Shown: positions 18,878 through 27,406 of the stretch, one piece after another
Numbering within the stretch: the stretch's first letter is position 1
Layout: the number at the start of each line of letters is the position of its first letter
NCBI GenBank assembly: GCA_018195615.1
Contig: JAGTPG010000001.1
Coordinates: forward strand, 1,674,001-1,738,000
Direction: 5' to 3'
DNA length: 64,000 nucleotides
Source of the DNA: Streptomyces tuirus
GTDB taxonomy: Bacteria; Actinomycetota; Actinomycetes; Streptomycetales; Streptomycetaceae
Position numbers and translations under genes: made by a program
Notes under the pieces: model-generated
Seen by the model: only the letters and a program-made list of their open reading frames with translations
What the model was told of the DNA's origin: nothing
The model's database searches: none

Positions 18878-20224
18878 GTGCCGCCGAAGCGCTGCTGGGC
18901 CTGCTCGCCGTGTTCGTGCTGACCGCCGGCACCGGCTACTTCGTCGCCCAGGAGTTCGCCTACGTCTCCGCGGACCGGCTCACCCTCGCGCGGGCGGCCG
19001 AGGCCGGGGACCGCAAGGCAGCCCGCGCCCTGAAGGTGCTGGAGCGGCTGTCGTTCATGCTGTCGGGCGCGCAGCTCGGCATCACCGTCACCGGACTCGT
19101 CGTCGGCTTCATCGCCGAGCCGTCGGTGTCCGCGCTGCTCAGGCCCGTCCTGTCGGGGCTGGGCCTGCCCGGCGCGGCCGTGAGCGGCATCGCCGTCGTC
19201 CTCGCCTTCGTGCTGGCCACGGTCGTGCAGATGGTGCTGGGCGAGCTGGCCCGAAGAACCTCGCGATCGCCGTGCCGGAGCGGCTGGCGAAGGCGCTGGC
19301 CCCGTCCACGCTGGCGTATCTGAAGGTCGTCGGCCCCCTCGTGCGGATCTTCGACAACGCGGCGAACAAGCTGCTGCGCAGGGCCGGCATCGAGCCGGTC
19401 GAGGAGCTGCACCACGGCGCCACGCTGGAGGAGCTCGGCCATCTGATCGGCGAGTCCCACGAGCAGGGCGCGCTGCCCAAGGACACCGCCGCGCTGCTGG
19501 ACCACGCGCTGGAGTTCTCCGAGCGCACCCTCGATGAGGTGATGGTGCCGCGCGCCGACGCCGTGTTCGTCCGCGAGGACGCCGGTGCCGGAGAGGCGGT
19601 CGATCTGATCGCCGAGCACGGCCACTCCAACTACCCGGTCGTCGGCGACCACCCGGACGACGTCGTGGGCGTGCTCGGCGTGCGCGAGCTGATGGCGCTG
19701 CCGCCGCCCGCCTGGCCGGTGCCTCCGCCGGTGAGGTGGCCCGCCGCCCGCTGCTGCTGCCCGACACCCTCGCGCTGCCCGACGCGGTGACGCGGATGCG
19801 GGAGCAGGACGACGAGTTCGCGGTCGTCCTCGACGAGCACGGCGGTGTGGCGGGCATCGTCACGTACGAGGACATCGCCGAGGAACTGGTCGGTGACATC
19901 GCGGACGAGTCCGACCGGGTCACCCTGCTCGCCGTCGCGGACGGCGCCGGCTGGCTGGTGGACGCCGGCCGCCGGCTGGACGAGGTGGCCGAGGCGACCG
20001 GTCTGCGGCTGCCGGAGGACGACGACTACGACACCGTGGCCGGCCTGGTCGTGGACCGGCTCGGCCGCTTCCCGACGGTGGGCGACCGGGTCACGGTCGA
20101 GGTGCCCGAGGGCGGCCGGGTCGTGATCGACGTCCGTACGCTCGACCGGCACGTCGCCGACCGCGTACGGATCGGTCCACTCGTGGACGCCGCGGACGCA
20201 GCGGAAGCCGAGGAGTTGGCGTGA
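18874..20224 (+). CDS. CNNM/CorC (hemolysin-family) membrane protein 1 (two apparent frameshifts)
   Basis: The repaired protein has 450 residues: a DUF21/CNNM transmembrane domain (about 1-200, with MLSGAQLGITVTGLVVGF), two CBS domains (about 210-340, with DEVMVPRADAVFV) and a C-terminal CorC_HlyC domain. Family members are linked to Mg2+/Co2+ transport or efflux; the hemolysin name is historical. The frame changes in C runs at 19250-19252 and 19701-19709. Adding one C to each restores ELAPKNLAIAVPERL and the segment leading into ARRPLLLPDTL. It is followed by a second CNNM gene overlapping by four bases (GTGA). Confidence 0.9.
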
Positions 20225-21243
20225 GTTTCCCGATGGCGGTCTTCGTGACCGTGCTGCTGCTGATCGGCAGCGGCTTCTTCGTGGCGGCCGAGTTCGCCCT
20301 GGTCGCCGCCAAGCGGCACCGCATGGAGAAGGCGGCGGCGGAGGGGCGGCGCGGGGCCTCAGCGGCGCTGGCCGGTATGCGCGAGCTGTCGCTGATGCTG
20401 GCCGGTGCCCAGCTGGGCATCACCGTGTGCACGCTGGGGCTGGGCTCGGTGTCGAAGCCGGCGATCTCGCACGAGCTGGACCCGCTGCTGCACAAGCTGG
20501 GCCTGCCCGGTGCCGTGAGCTACGGCGTGGCGTTCGCGCTGGCGATGGTCGTGGTGGTGTTCCTGCACATGGTGGTCGGTGAGATGGCCCCCAAGTCATG
20601 GGCGATCGCCCACCCCGAGCGTTCGGCGATGCTGCTCTCCCCGCCCTTCCGGGCCGTGGTGCGGGCCGTGCGTCCGCTGATCCGGCTGCTCAACGCGATG
20701 AGCAACGGGCTGGTACGGCTGTGCCGGGTGACCCCGCGCGACGAGCTGGCCTCGGTGCACAACCGGGAGCAGCTGACGCACCTGGTGGCGGAGTCGGAGC
20801 GGCTGGGCCTGATCAGCACGACCGATTCGGAGCTGCTCACCCGCTCGCTGACCGAGCCGGAGACGCCGGTCGCGGCGCTGCGGATCCCGGCCGCGCGGAT
20901 CACCTGGGTCGAGGGCGGCGCGGACGTCGACGCCCTGCTGCGGCTGGCCGCCGGCCACGACCGCACCCGGCTGCTCGTCCGGGAGAACGGCGTCGTCCTC
21001 GGCTCGGTCCACGCCCGTGACGCCCTGGTCGCCCGGGCCCGGGGGCGGGCCACGACCGCGCGTGAACTGGCCCGCCCGGTGCCCGAGGTGACGGAGACCA
21101 CCACGGTCTTCGACGCGATCGAGGTGCTGCGCCGCCGCCGGTCCTCCCTGGCCGTCGTCCGCGACACCTCCGGCCGGCTCACCGGCCTGGTCACCCTGGA
21201 CGACCTGCTGGCCCGGCTGATGCAGCCGGCCGCGGCGGCCTGA
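20221..21243 (+). CDS. CNNM/CorC (hemolysin-family) membrane protein 2
   Basis: The 340-residue paralogue has a DUF21 membrane domain (residues 1-190; LMLAGAQLGITVCTLGLG, HMVVGEMAPKSWAIAHPE) and a pair of CBS domains (about 205-335). It lacks the C-terminal CorC_HlyC domain found in its neighbour. Pairs of a full-length and a short CNNM protein are common in actinomycetes and may form heteromers. The GTG start overlaps the previous stop, so the two are translated together. The gene has no frame problems. Confidence 0.92.
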   Translation: MSFPMAVFVTVLLLIGSGFFVAAEFALVAAKRHRMEKAAAEGRRGASAALAGMRELSLMLAGAQLGITVCTLGLGSVSKPAISHELDPLLHKLGLPGAVSYGVAFALAMVVVVFLHMVVGEMAPKSWAIAHPERSAMLLSPPFRAVVRAVRPLIRLLNAMSNGLVRLCRVTPRDELASVHNREQLTHLVAESERLGLISTTDSELLTRSLTEPETPVAALRIPAARITWVEGGADVDALLRLAAGHDRTRLLVRENGVVLGSVHARDALVARARGRATTARELARPVPEVTETTTVFDAIEVLRRRRSSLAVVRDTSGRLTGLVTLDDLLARLMQPAAAA

Positions 21244-21631
21244 CGGGACGCGGGCCCGAACATCCAGCACATCTGCACACCCTCCGTCAGGACGCCGTAG
21301 GGCGGCGCGCCCGGCACCAAGTCCGTGACGCGACATAGGAACTTGGCGCCGAAGTGCCCGCTTCGGAATTCCGGGCGCAATACCGCCGTGTGAGGCTCTG
21401 CGACGGTCTGTGTGAAGGAGTGGGCACATTTCGGTGTTCCGGTGGTCACGGTGGTGAAGGTGTTCACCGAAAGACGCCGCCGGTCGACGGTGAGCGGCTG
21501 GCCGTCTTCTCCGGAGAGTGCTTTGATCCTGCGCACGGCGGGGCGCCGGGGCGGAATCCCGGTTTCCGGATTCCGGCGATCACCCGCGCTCACCGCCATT
21601 GCGAGACATTCACGCGAAGGGAAACACCCAG
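21244..21631. other. Gene-poor 388-bp stretch upstream of Gly-Gly-leader peptide
   Basis: No convincing gene was found here. A small stem (CCGAAG 21349-21354, loop, CTTCGG 21361-21366) is present, and the region is less G/C-biased in places. It presumably carries the promoter and 5' leader of the peptide gene at 21632. A GTG-started ORF from 21412 runs on out of frame through the peptide gene and looks spurious. Confidence 0.5.
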
Positions 21632-21859
21632 ATGAACCTCACCCCTCGGGTCGACACCGCCGAGCTGTCCGACGCCGCCCTGGACAACGTCGCCGGCGGC
21701 AACGCGGGCGTCAGCGGCTCCGCGAGCCTCGTGGGCGGCCTCTCCGCCGGCCTGGTCGGGCCGCTGACCACCGAGGTCTGCGGGAGCCTGCAGGCGACAC
21801 TGTCAGCGGAGGGTGCCGCCGCGGGTGGGCACGCGGGCGTTCACACGACCTCCCTCTGA
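21632..21859 (+). CDS. Orphan Gly-Gly-leader peptide, RiPP precursor-like
   Basis: The gene encodes 75 residues. The first 24 form an acidic leader ending in ELSDAALDNVAGG, the double-glycine motif of lanthipeptide/bacteriocin-type leaders. The remaining 51 are small, Gly/Ala/Ser/Thr-rich and hydrophobic (NAGVSGSASLVGGLSAGLVG) with a single Cys, ending HAGVHTTSL. A GAAGGGAA ribosome site precedes the ATG. A strong terminator follows ten bases after the stop. Solitary peptides of this look occur in Streptomyces and are sometimes named type A2 lantipeptide. No LanM/LanB, radical SAM or C39 protease gene is nearby, so modification or export would have to act in trans. Confidence 0.75.
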   Translation: MNLTPRVDTAELSDAALDNVAGGNAGVSGSASLVGGLSAGLVGPLTTEVCGSLQATLSAEGAAAGGHAGVHTTSL

Positions 21860-21868
21860 CAAACCCCG

Positions 21869-21906
21869 CACGAAGGGCCCCGGACTCCGTTCCGGGGCCC
21901 TTCGTG
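21869..21906 (+). terminator. Strong stem-loop terminator after peptide gene
   Basis: A perfect 15-base-pair stem (CACGAAGGGCCCCGG at 21869-21883 and its complement at 21892-21906) encloses an eight-base loop. No U-tract follows, as is usual for Streptomyces terminators. It sits ten bases after the peptide stop codon. Confidence 0.92.
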
Positions 21907-22049
21907 CTGTCCACGGTCGCAATGTTGGGGAATTCGCGAAGCACGTGACGGAAATCTGGACATGACGGGGGCGGGTAACACCGCAGAACGGCATGACGCA
22001 GACTTACACGGGCCCCCAGACCCCGCCTGCAAAGCGATAGGAAAACCCT

Positions 22050-22217
22050 GTGAAACCCGACTCGACCCGAACCGAAGAACTGCCGATCTACGAGAGCCTC
22101 GTACGCGAACGCGGTGACGTCGTGGAGGAGGCCCGCGTGGTGTCGGAGGAAACGCAGCACCAGGTGACGCAGGCACTGAACGGTGTCACGCCAGTGGATC
22201 GTGGCCCCAGTTCATGA
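22050..22217 (+). CDS. Small hypothetical protein (55 residues)
   Basis: A GTG start preceded by ATAGGAAAA opens a 55-codon ORF encoding a charged, mostly helical peptide (ELPIYESLVRERGDVVEEAR, then SEETQHQVTQALNG). It has no signal peptide or membrane segment. The last 32 bases overlap the convergent DUF3140 gene on the other strand. The sequence looks protein-like in amino-acid composition, but I do not recognise a family. It may be the remaining start of a longer gene. Confidence 0.55.
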   Translation: MKPDSTRTEELPIYESLVRERGDVVEEARVVSEETQHQVTQALNGVTPVDRGPSS

Positions 22218-22518
22218 GTGAGTGACGCCATCTGGAGTCCTGTACGTCGCCGGAGGGCCGCTGGGCCAGATGCCGACGGACGTAGCCGACGACCTTGCGC
22301 ATGTGCTGGTAGTCGTCGTCCGTGAGGTCGCCCTTCCTGGCCCGCAGGATCGCGACGATCCGTCGCCCGGAGGCGTGCCCGGTGGACTCGCCCCCGTTCC
22401 GCTGCTCTCCGGCGTTCCGCGACCGGTCGGAGGCCAGCCACTTCTCCAGCTCGGCCGGTGACATGTTCACCAGCTCACGGAAGTCGTTCCAGGTCTCCTC
22501 GCGGTCCTCGCCGCCCAC
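22186..22518 (-). CDS. DUF3140 domain-containing protein
   Basis: The 110-residue protein shows the DUF3140 pattern: an N-terminal ETWNDFRELVNMSPAELEKW, a central RIVAILRARKGDLTDDDYQHM, and a C-terminal RHSLMNWGHDPL. Function is unknown. Its start (GTG at 22518) lies six bases after the stop of the DUF2945 gene, with which it forms a small operon; such pairs occur in several bacteria. The central K-x-D-L-x-D-D-D region resembles a nucleic-acid-binding or SAP-like helix pair, but this is only a guess. Confidence 0.88.
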   Translation of the reverse strand: MGGEDREETWNDFRELVNMSPAELEKWLASDRSRNAGEQRNGGESTGHASGRRIVAILRARKGDLTDDDYQHMRKVVGYVRRHLAQRPSGDVQDSRWRHSLMNWGHDPLA

Positions 22519-22524
22519 GCCGCC

Positions 22525-22749
22525 TCACTTCTTCTTGAGTGCGGACGGCTTGTGCACGGCGGTCCTGCCGGACTTGTCGCTGCGCACCTCGTACTGCGGC
22601 TCCTCGGGCGAGGCGTCGACCGTGCGGCCCGCCGCCCGGGTCCGCTCGGTGATCTCCCGCTCCACCTCGCCCCCGGTCCGGCTGCCGTGACTGCTCCAGG
22701 TGACCTTGTCACCCCTCTTCGGTTTCCCGCCCTCGCGGCGCTTCGCCAT
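22525..22749 (-). CDS. DUF2945 (hypervirulence-associated TUDOR-type) protein
   Basis: This 74-residue basic protein has the short beta-rich DUF2945 core: KRGDKVTWSSHGSRTGGEVE, then a charged helix, then YEVRSDKSGRTAVHKPSAL. The lysine-rich ends (MAKRREGGKPKR and LKKK) suggest binding to nucleic acid or another polyanion. It is the first gene of a two-gene operon with DUF3140. No enzymatic role is known to me. Confidence 0.9.
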   Translation of the reverse strand: MAKRREGGKPKRGDKVTWSSHGSRTGGEVEREITERTRAAGRTVDASPEEPQYEVRSDKSGRTAVHKPSALKKK

Positions 22750-22804
22750 GCCCGTGCTCCCTCGCGGAGAAGTGTGCTGTCTCTCCAGCGTGCGAGCTCG
22801 ACGG

Positions 22805-23896
22805 TCATCCCGCAGCTCGGCGGAAGGCCCACTGCATCCCGGGTTCCGTCACACAGCGGAAGAGCCGCCGTACGGCCGGTGTGCACAGCGCCGTCATCAC
22901 CGAGGCCGCGACGGCGGTGACGACGACCAGGCCCACGGGCCCCTGCACCCAGGCCGGCTCGTACCAGCCCCAGTACTTGGCGGCCTGGGCGAGGAAGCCG
23001 TGCAGCAGATAGCCGGACAGCGTGCCCGCCCCCAGCGCGGTGAACCACATCCGGCGCCCGGGCACCCAGGCGAGGAAACAGGCCACCAGGACGACCGAGC
23101 AGCCGAAGGTGGCCATGGTCATCACGGGCCCGTACCAGAAGGGGACGCCCAGTTCCCTGGCGCTGTCGGCGTGGAAGAACCAGGCGTAGTCCATCCGCGG
23201 AACCGCCCAGTACGCCACCACCAGGGCGCACACGGCCACCGGAACGGCCAGGATCCGCGCCTCGCGGCGTCGCACCAGCCGGAAGTGCTCCGGCCGCGAC
23301 AGCAGGCCGAACACGAAGTACGGCAGGAACTGCAGGGTGCGCTGGAGGTCGAGGTCGTGGCCGATGGACGGCGAGAGCGTCGCCAGCATCGCGAGCACGA
23401 GGGCGACCGGCAGCGGCCACCGCACCCGCCGCCAGAGCGGCGTCGTCAGCCGCCAGACGAACAGCGCCGCCAGGAACCAGGTCAGGTACAGCGGATCCAG
23501 CAGGCTGACCGGGCGGCCGGGGTCCTGGCTGGTCCACCGGGTGAACAGGGTGTACGCCGTCTCGAAGACCACGTACGGGACGACGACACCGGTGACCAGG
23601 CGTTTGAGGCGCCCCGGGCTCCCGTCGAAGGTGCGCGAGAAGTAGCCGGAGATGATGATGAACGCCGGCATGTGGAAGGCGTAGACGAGCATGTAGAGGG
23701 CCGTGACGGCCCTGCTGCCCGGCCGCAGCGGCTCCCAGGCGTGTCCCACGGCCACCAGCACGATCGCCAGGTACTTGGCGTTGTCGAAGAACGCGTCCCG
23801 CGGCCTGACCGGGCGGACCGGGGCGACCAGTTCCGCGGTTCGGGACTCCCGGGCTTCCCCGGCCACCGGGCGGGCCGTGCTCACGGTGTCACTCAC
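22805..23896 (-). CDS. Acyltransferase 3 family membrane protein
   Basis: The 363-residue protein starts with about 30 polar residues. A typical acyltransferase-3 core follows, with DNAKYLAIVLVAVGHAWEPL (the H in the first membrane helix is the family catalytic histidine), AFHMPAFIIISGYFS, and about ten transmembrane helices to residue 345. Fucose-4-O-acetylase-like members of this family transfer acetyl groups to sugars or other small substrates at the membrane. The acceptor is not known. It stands alone between the DUF2945 operon and the ABC transporter operon. Confidence 0.9.
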   Translation of the reverse strand: MSDTVSTARPVAGEARESRTAELVAPVRPVRPRDAFFDNAKYLAIVLVAVGHAWEPLRPGSRAVTALYMLVYAFHMPAFIIISGYFSRTFDGSPGRLKRLVTGVVVPYVVFETAYTLFTRWTSQDPGRPVSLLDPLYLTWFLAALFVWRLTTPLWRRVRWPLPVALVLAMLATLSPSIGHDLDLQRTLQFLPYFVFGLLSRPEHFRLVRRREARILAVPVAVCALVVAYWAVPRMDYAWFFHADSARELGVPFWYGPVMTMATFGCSVVLVACFLAWVPGRRMWFTALGAGTLSGYLLHGFLAQAAKYWGWYEPAWVQGPVGLVVVTAVAASVMTALCTPAVRRLFRCVTEPGMQWAFRRAAG

Positions 23897-24037
23897 GAGC
23901 CCTCCCGAAGCAGCTCGAAGCGGCTGTGCCTCGTCTTGCCCGGAGTAAGGGAGTGGCGTCTGCGCAGAACATCGCCCGCACCCTAATCACAGGGCCGTGC
24001 CTTCGTTCAACTCGTAACGGGAGTGGCTCGCTCGGGT

Positions 24038-25585
24038 TCATGCCCTCGTATACGTGTCCGGACGGGCGATCGTCTCCCGGAGGGCGACGGTGAAGGGATG
24101 CTGAGGCTCGGTCAGGATCTTCCCGGCCGGACCTTGTTCGACGATCTCGCCCGCGTCCAGTACGGCGATGCGGTGGGCGAGTGCCGCGCTGTCGAGGTCG
24201 TGGGTGATGAGGACGAGGGCCAGGTCGTCGCGGTCGCGGAGCAGTGCGGCGAGCAGGTCGAGGATGCCCCGGCGAGTGACGGTGTCGAGGCCGGAGGTGA
24301 TCTCGTCGCAGACCAGGACCCGGGGGCGGGCGAGGAGGGCGCGGGCCAGGGCGGCGCGCTGGAGTTCACCGCCGGACAGCTCGCCGGGCCGGCGGTGGGC
24401 GAGTTCCTCCGTCAGGCCCAGGCTCGCGAGGGTGGTGAGGGCCTCGTCCGTGGCCGTCGCCGCGTCGGTGCCGCGCAGCCGGACGGCGGTGCGGGCGACC
24501 TGGGCGAGGACGGGCCGGTGCTCGTCGAAGGCGGCTCGGGCGTCCTGGAAGACGTACTGCACGGCCGCCAGCTGGGCCCGGCCGCGCTGCCGGAGGCTGC
24601 GGGGCAGCGCGGTGCCGTCGAGCAGGATCCGGCCGTCGTGGTCCCGGTGGAGTCCGGCCAGACAGCGGGCGAGGGTGGTCTTGCCGCTGCCCGAGCGGCC
24701 GACGACGGCCAGGCACTCACCGGGATGCAGGGCGAGGTGCGGGGCGCGCAGGACGGTGGTGCCGCGGCCGTGTACGGCGGTCAGTTCCCGAACCTCCAGC
24801 ACGGGTCGCCCGATTCCGGTGCTCGCCTCGGCGCGCGGTGCCGGGCGTTGTTCGTCGAGCAGCCGGCGGGTCCACTCGTCGCGGGGCTCCTGCCACAGTC
24901 TCGCGACGGGGCCGGACTCCACGACCCGTCCCGCGCGCAGAACGAGGACCTCGTCGGCGAGGGCGCGGACGACGTCGAGATCGTGGCTGAGCAGGACGAC
25001 CGCGATGCCGCGGGCCGCGACCGCCGCGAGCTGTTCGACGACACGGCTCTTGGTGAGCGCGTCCTGTCCGGTGGTGGGTTCGTCGGCGACGATGACGCGG
25101 GCGCCGAGGAGCAGGGCCTGGGCGAGGACGACGCGTTGTTGCTGGCCGCCGGAGAGTTGGTGCGGGTAGCGGCCCAACAGGGTTTCTGCCTCGGGGAGTT
25201 GGGCGTCGGACAGGGCCCGCAGGACCAGAGCGCGGGCTGCTTCCCGGCGTTCACGGCGGGGCAGGTGGCGTACCTGGGGACGGGCGATGTCGGTGAGCAG
25301 GGCGCTGACGCGGCGGGCGGGGTTGAGGACGGCGGCGGGGTGCTGCGGCACGTATCCGACCGGGCCGTTCCCGGGCCGGCGTACCTCGCCCGTGACGCGG
25401 GCGCCGGGTGGGTACTCCCCCAGCAGCGCGAGGCCGGTGGTGGTCTTGCCGCTGCCGGAGGCGCCGACCAGGGCGGTGATGCGGCCGGGGAGTATGCGGA
25501 GACCGACGCCGTCGACGAGTGCCCGGTCGTCGATCTCGACGCGGAGGTTCCGGATTTCGGCGAGGGGCTGCGTGTCGGAGGTCAT
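24038..25585 (-). CDS. ABC transporter ATPase, two fused nucleotide-binding domains (peptide/nickel type)
   Basis: The 515-residue protein carries two complete ATPase domains: Walker A GASGSGKTT (41-49) with signature LSGGQQQRV, and a second Walker A GRSGSGKTT with signature LSGGELQRA. It is thus a fusion of the DppD- and DppF-like subunits that drives import through the two permeases encoded immediately upstream. The ATG at 25585 overlaps the preceding permease stop by four bases. It is the last gene of the ten-gene operon that starts at 35223. By its neighbours it should power uptake of a peptide-like or metal-chelate substrate. Confidence 0.94.
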   Translation of the reverse strand: MTSDTQPLAEIRNLRVEIDDRALVDGVGLRILPGRITALVGASGSGKTTTGLALLGEYPPGARVTGEVRRPGNGPVGYVPQHPAAVLNPARRVSALLTDIARPQVRHLPRRERREAARALVLRALSDAQLPEAETLLGRYPHQLSGGQQQRVVLAQALLLGARVIVADEPTTGQDALTKSRVVEQLAAVAARGIAVVLLSHDLDVVRALADEVLVLRAGRVVESGPVARLWQEPRDEWTRRLLDEQRPAPRAEASTGIGRPVLEVRELTAVHGRGTTVLRAPHLALHPGECLAVVGRSGSGKTTLARCLAGLHRDHDGRILLDGTALPRSLRQRGRAQLAAVQYVFQDARAAFDEHRPVLAQVARTAVRLRGTDAATATDEALTTLASLGLTEELAHRRPGELSGGELQRAALARALLARPRVLVCDEITSGLDTVTRRGILDLLAALLRDRDDLALVLITHDLDSAALAHRIAVLDAGEIVEQGPAGKILTEPQHPFTVALRETIARPDTYTRA

Positions 25586-26450
25586 GGCCGGCGTCGCTTT
25601 CTCGTGGAGCTTGCGCTGGAGGTCGGGACGCTCACCCGGGCCGCCCCGGCGGCACGACTGCCCGCAGGCCGTGGCCTGTGAAGGGCCGCGTCGAAGAGCA
25701 GGTTCGTGCCCGTCGTCAGGGCGACGATCAGGAGCGCCGGTACGACCACTGCCCAGGGCTGGACGAAGAGCCCCGTGCGGTTGCGGTCGATCATGACCGC
25801 CCAGTCGGCGGCGTCCGGGGCGACACCCACGCCGAGGAACGCGGCGGTGGAGACCAGGTACAGCACGCCGGTCAGCCGGACGCCGGCGTCGGCGGCCAGG
25901 GTGCGCAGGGCCGAGCGGCCGACGTAACCGACGGCGACGCGCCACCAGGTCTCGCCCTGCATGCGCAGCGCCTCCACCGCGGGCCGGGCCGCCGCCTCGG
26001 CCGCCGCGGCCCGTACGATCCGGGCGGCGTCGGGCACGTTCACCAGCGCCACGAGCAGCGCGAGCCCCGCCGCACCCGGCGAGAACACGGACGCCACCAG
26101 CAGGATCAGCAGCAGCGACGGCACGGCGAGCAGCACGTCCAGGGGCCGCATCAGCAGCTCCTCCAGCCGCCGCACGTGGGTGACCGCGCTGACGAGTCCG
26201 ACCGGCAGGGCGACCAGGTAGGCCAGGGCCGTCGCGGCGAGCGCGGTCAGCACGACCGTACGGCCGCCGTGCAGCACCTGCTGCCAGACGTCGCGGCCCA
26301 CGAAGTCGGTGCCGAGCCAGTGACCGTCGCCGAGGGTGAAGGAGGCTCCGCGGGGTCCGGGTTCACCGGCGAACAGGGGACCCAGGAGGGCGAGGAGGAG
26401 AGGGACGGCGACGACCGCGAGGCCGAGGAGGAGACGACGGGGGATGTCAC
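25582..26450 (-). CDS. ABC transporter permease, DppC-like (apparent frameshift near start)
   Basis: The repaired protein has 289 residues: an N-terminal basic/hydrophobic segment (RRLLLGLAVVAVPLLLALLG), the DppC-like periplasmic motif HWLGTDFVGRDVWQQV, and a BPD_transp_1 domain with the EAA-like loop near EALRMQGETWWRV. In the main frame there is no start codon after the upstream stop. The GTG at 26450, which overlaps the previous stop (GTGA), joins the frame if one base is added to the G-run 26439-26443 (minus-strand C-run). It pairs with the DppB-like permease to form the membrane channel. Confidence 0.88.
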
Positions 26451-27406
26451 GCCGCCACCCCCGCCCGGGGCGTCAGCCGGTACGCCACCACGTCCGCGCC
26501 CAGATTCAGTACGACGGTCAGCACGCCGAACACCACCGCCAGCCCCTGCACCACCGGGACGTCCCGCTCGGCGACGGCATTGAGCAGGACGGTCCCGAGG
26601 CCGGGGATCACGAACAGCGCCTCCACGACGATGACCCCGCACAGCAGCCAGTCGACGGTACGGGCGAGTTGCTGGGCGGCCGGGGCGAGGGCGTTGGGCA
26701 GTGCGTGGGCGTAACGGACGCGGGTGCCGGGGACGCCGTAGCGGCGGGCGTGGGCCGCGTAGGGCGAGGCGAGGGCGTCGACCATGCCGGCCCGGACCAG
26801 TCGGGACAGGGAGCACACCGGGCGGGACAGCAGCACCAGCACCGGGAGGACGAGCACCGCCGGGTGGGCGAGCAGGTCCGTGCCGTAGCCCACGGCCGTC
26901 GGCGGCAGCCAGGCCAGCTTCAGCGCGAACACCGTCACCAGCAGCAGCCCGAGGGCGAACTCGGGGACGGCGTACACGGCGAGCGTGACGGAGCTGATCA
27001 GCCGGTCGACCAGCCGCCCCTCGTGCCGGGCCGCGAGCACGCCGAGCCCGAACCCGAACGGGACGAGCAGGGCCAGGGTGAGCGCGGCCAGCAGCAGGCT
27101 CGGGCCGAACCCGTCGGTAATGTACTGGGCCACCGGGCGGCCGGAGGCCAGGGAGGTGCCGAAGTCGCCGTGCAGCAGGCCCGCCGCCCAGTCCGCCAGC
27201 CGTTCGTAAGCGGGCCGGTCCAGGTCCATGGCCTCGCGGATGGCCGCGATGCGCGCCGGGTCGGGCTGGTCACCCGCGAGGGCCACGGCGGCGTCGCCCG
27301 GCAGGGCTTCGGTGAGGGCGAAGACCAGCAGCACGACGGCCAGGACCTGCACGAGGCCGAGCGTGAGGCGCCGGGCGACGAAGGAGCGAAGTCCGCCCTG
27401 TGTCAC
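26447..27406 (-). CDS. ABC transporter permease, DppB-like
   Basis: The 319-residue permease has the classic DppB layout: a first membrane helix (FVARRLTLGLVQVLAVVLLV), a long periplasmic loop with LPGDAA and DPARIAAIREAMDLDRP, HGDFGTSLASGRPV, and then five further helices with the EAA motif around YAHALPNALAP. The GTG start at 27406 overlaps the substrate-binding protein stop by four bases. It belongs to the peptide/nickel importer family (3.A.1.5). Confidence 0.93.
   Translation of the reverse strand: MTQGGLRSFVARRLTLGLVQVLAVVLLVFALTEALPGDAAVALAGDQPDPARIAAIREAMDLDRPAYERLADWAAGLLHGDFGTSLASGRPVAQYITDGFGPSLLLAALTLALLVPFGFGLGVLAARHEGRLVDRLISSVTLAVYAVPEFALGLLLVTVFALKLAWLPPTAVGYGTDLLAHPAVLVLPVLVLLSRPVCSLSRLVRAGMVDALASPYAAHARRYGVPGTRVRYAHALPNALAPAAQQLARTVDWLLCGVIVVEALFVIPGLGTVLLNAVAERDVPVVQGLAVVFGVLTVVLNLGADVVAYRLTPRAGVAA

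Noticed and set aside
21412..21948. Hypothetical protein overlapping the Gly-Gly-leader peptide in another frame
   Set aside because: The frame turns into a low-complexity Arg-rich shadow of the peptide gene and runs through its terminator.
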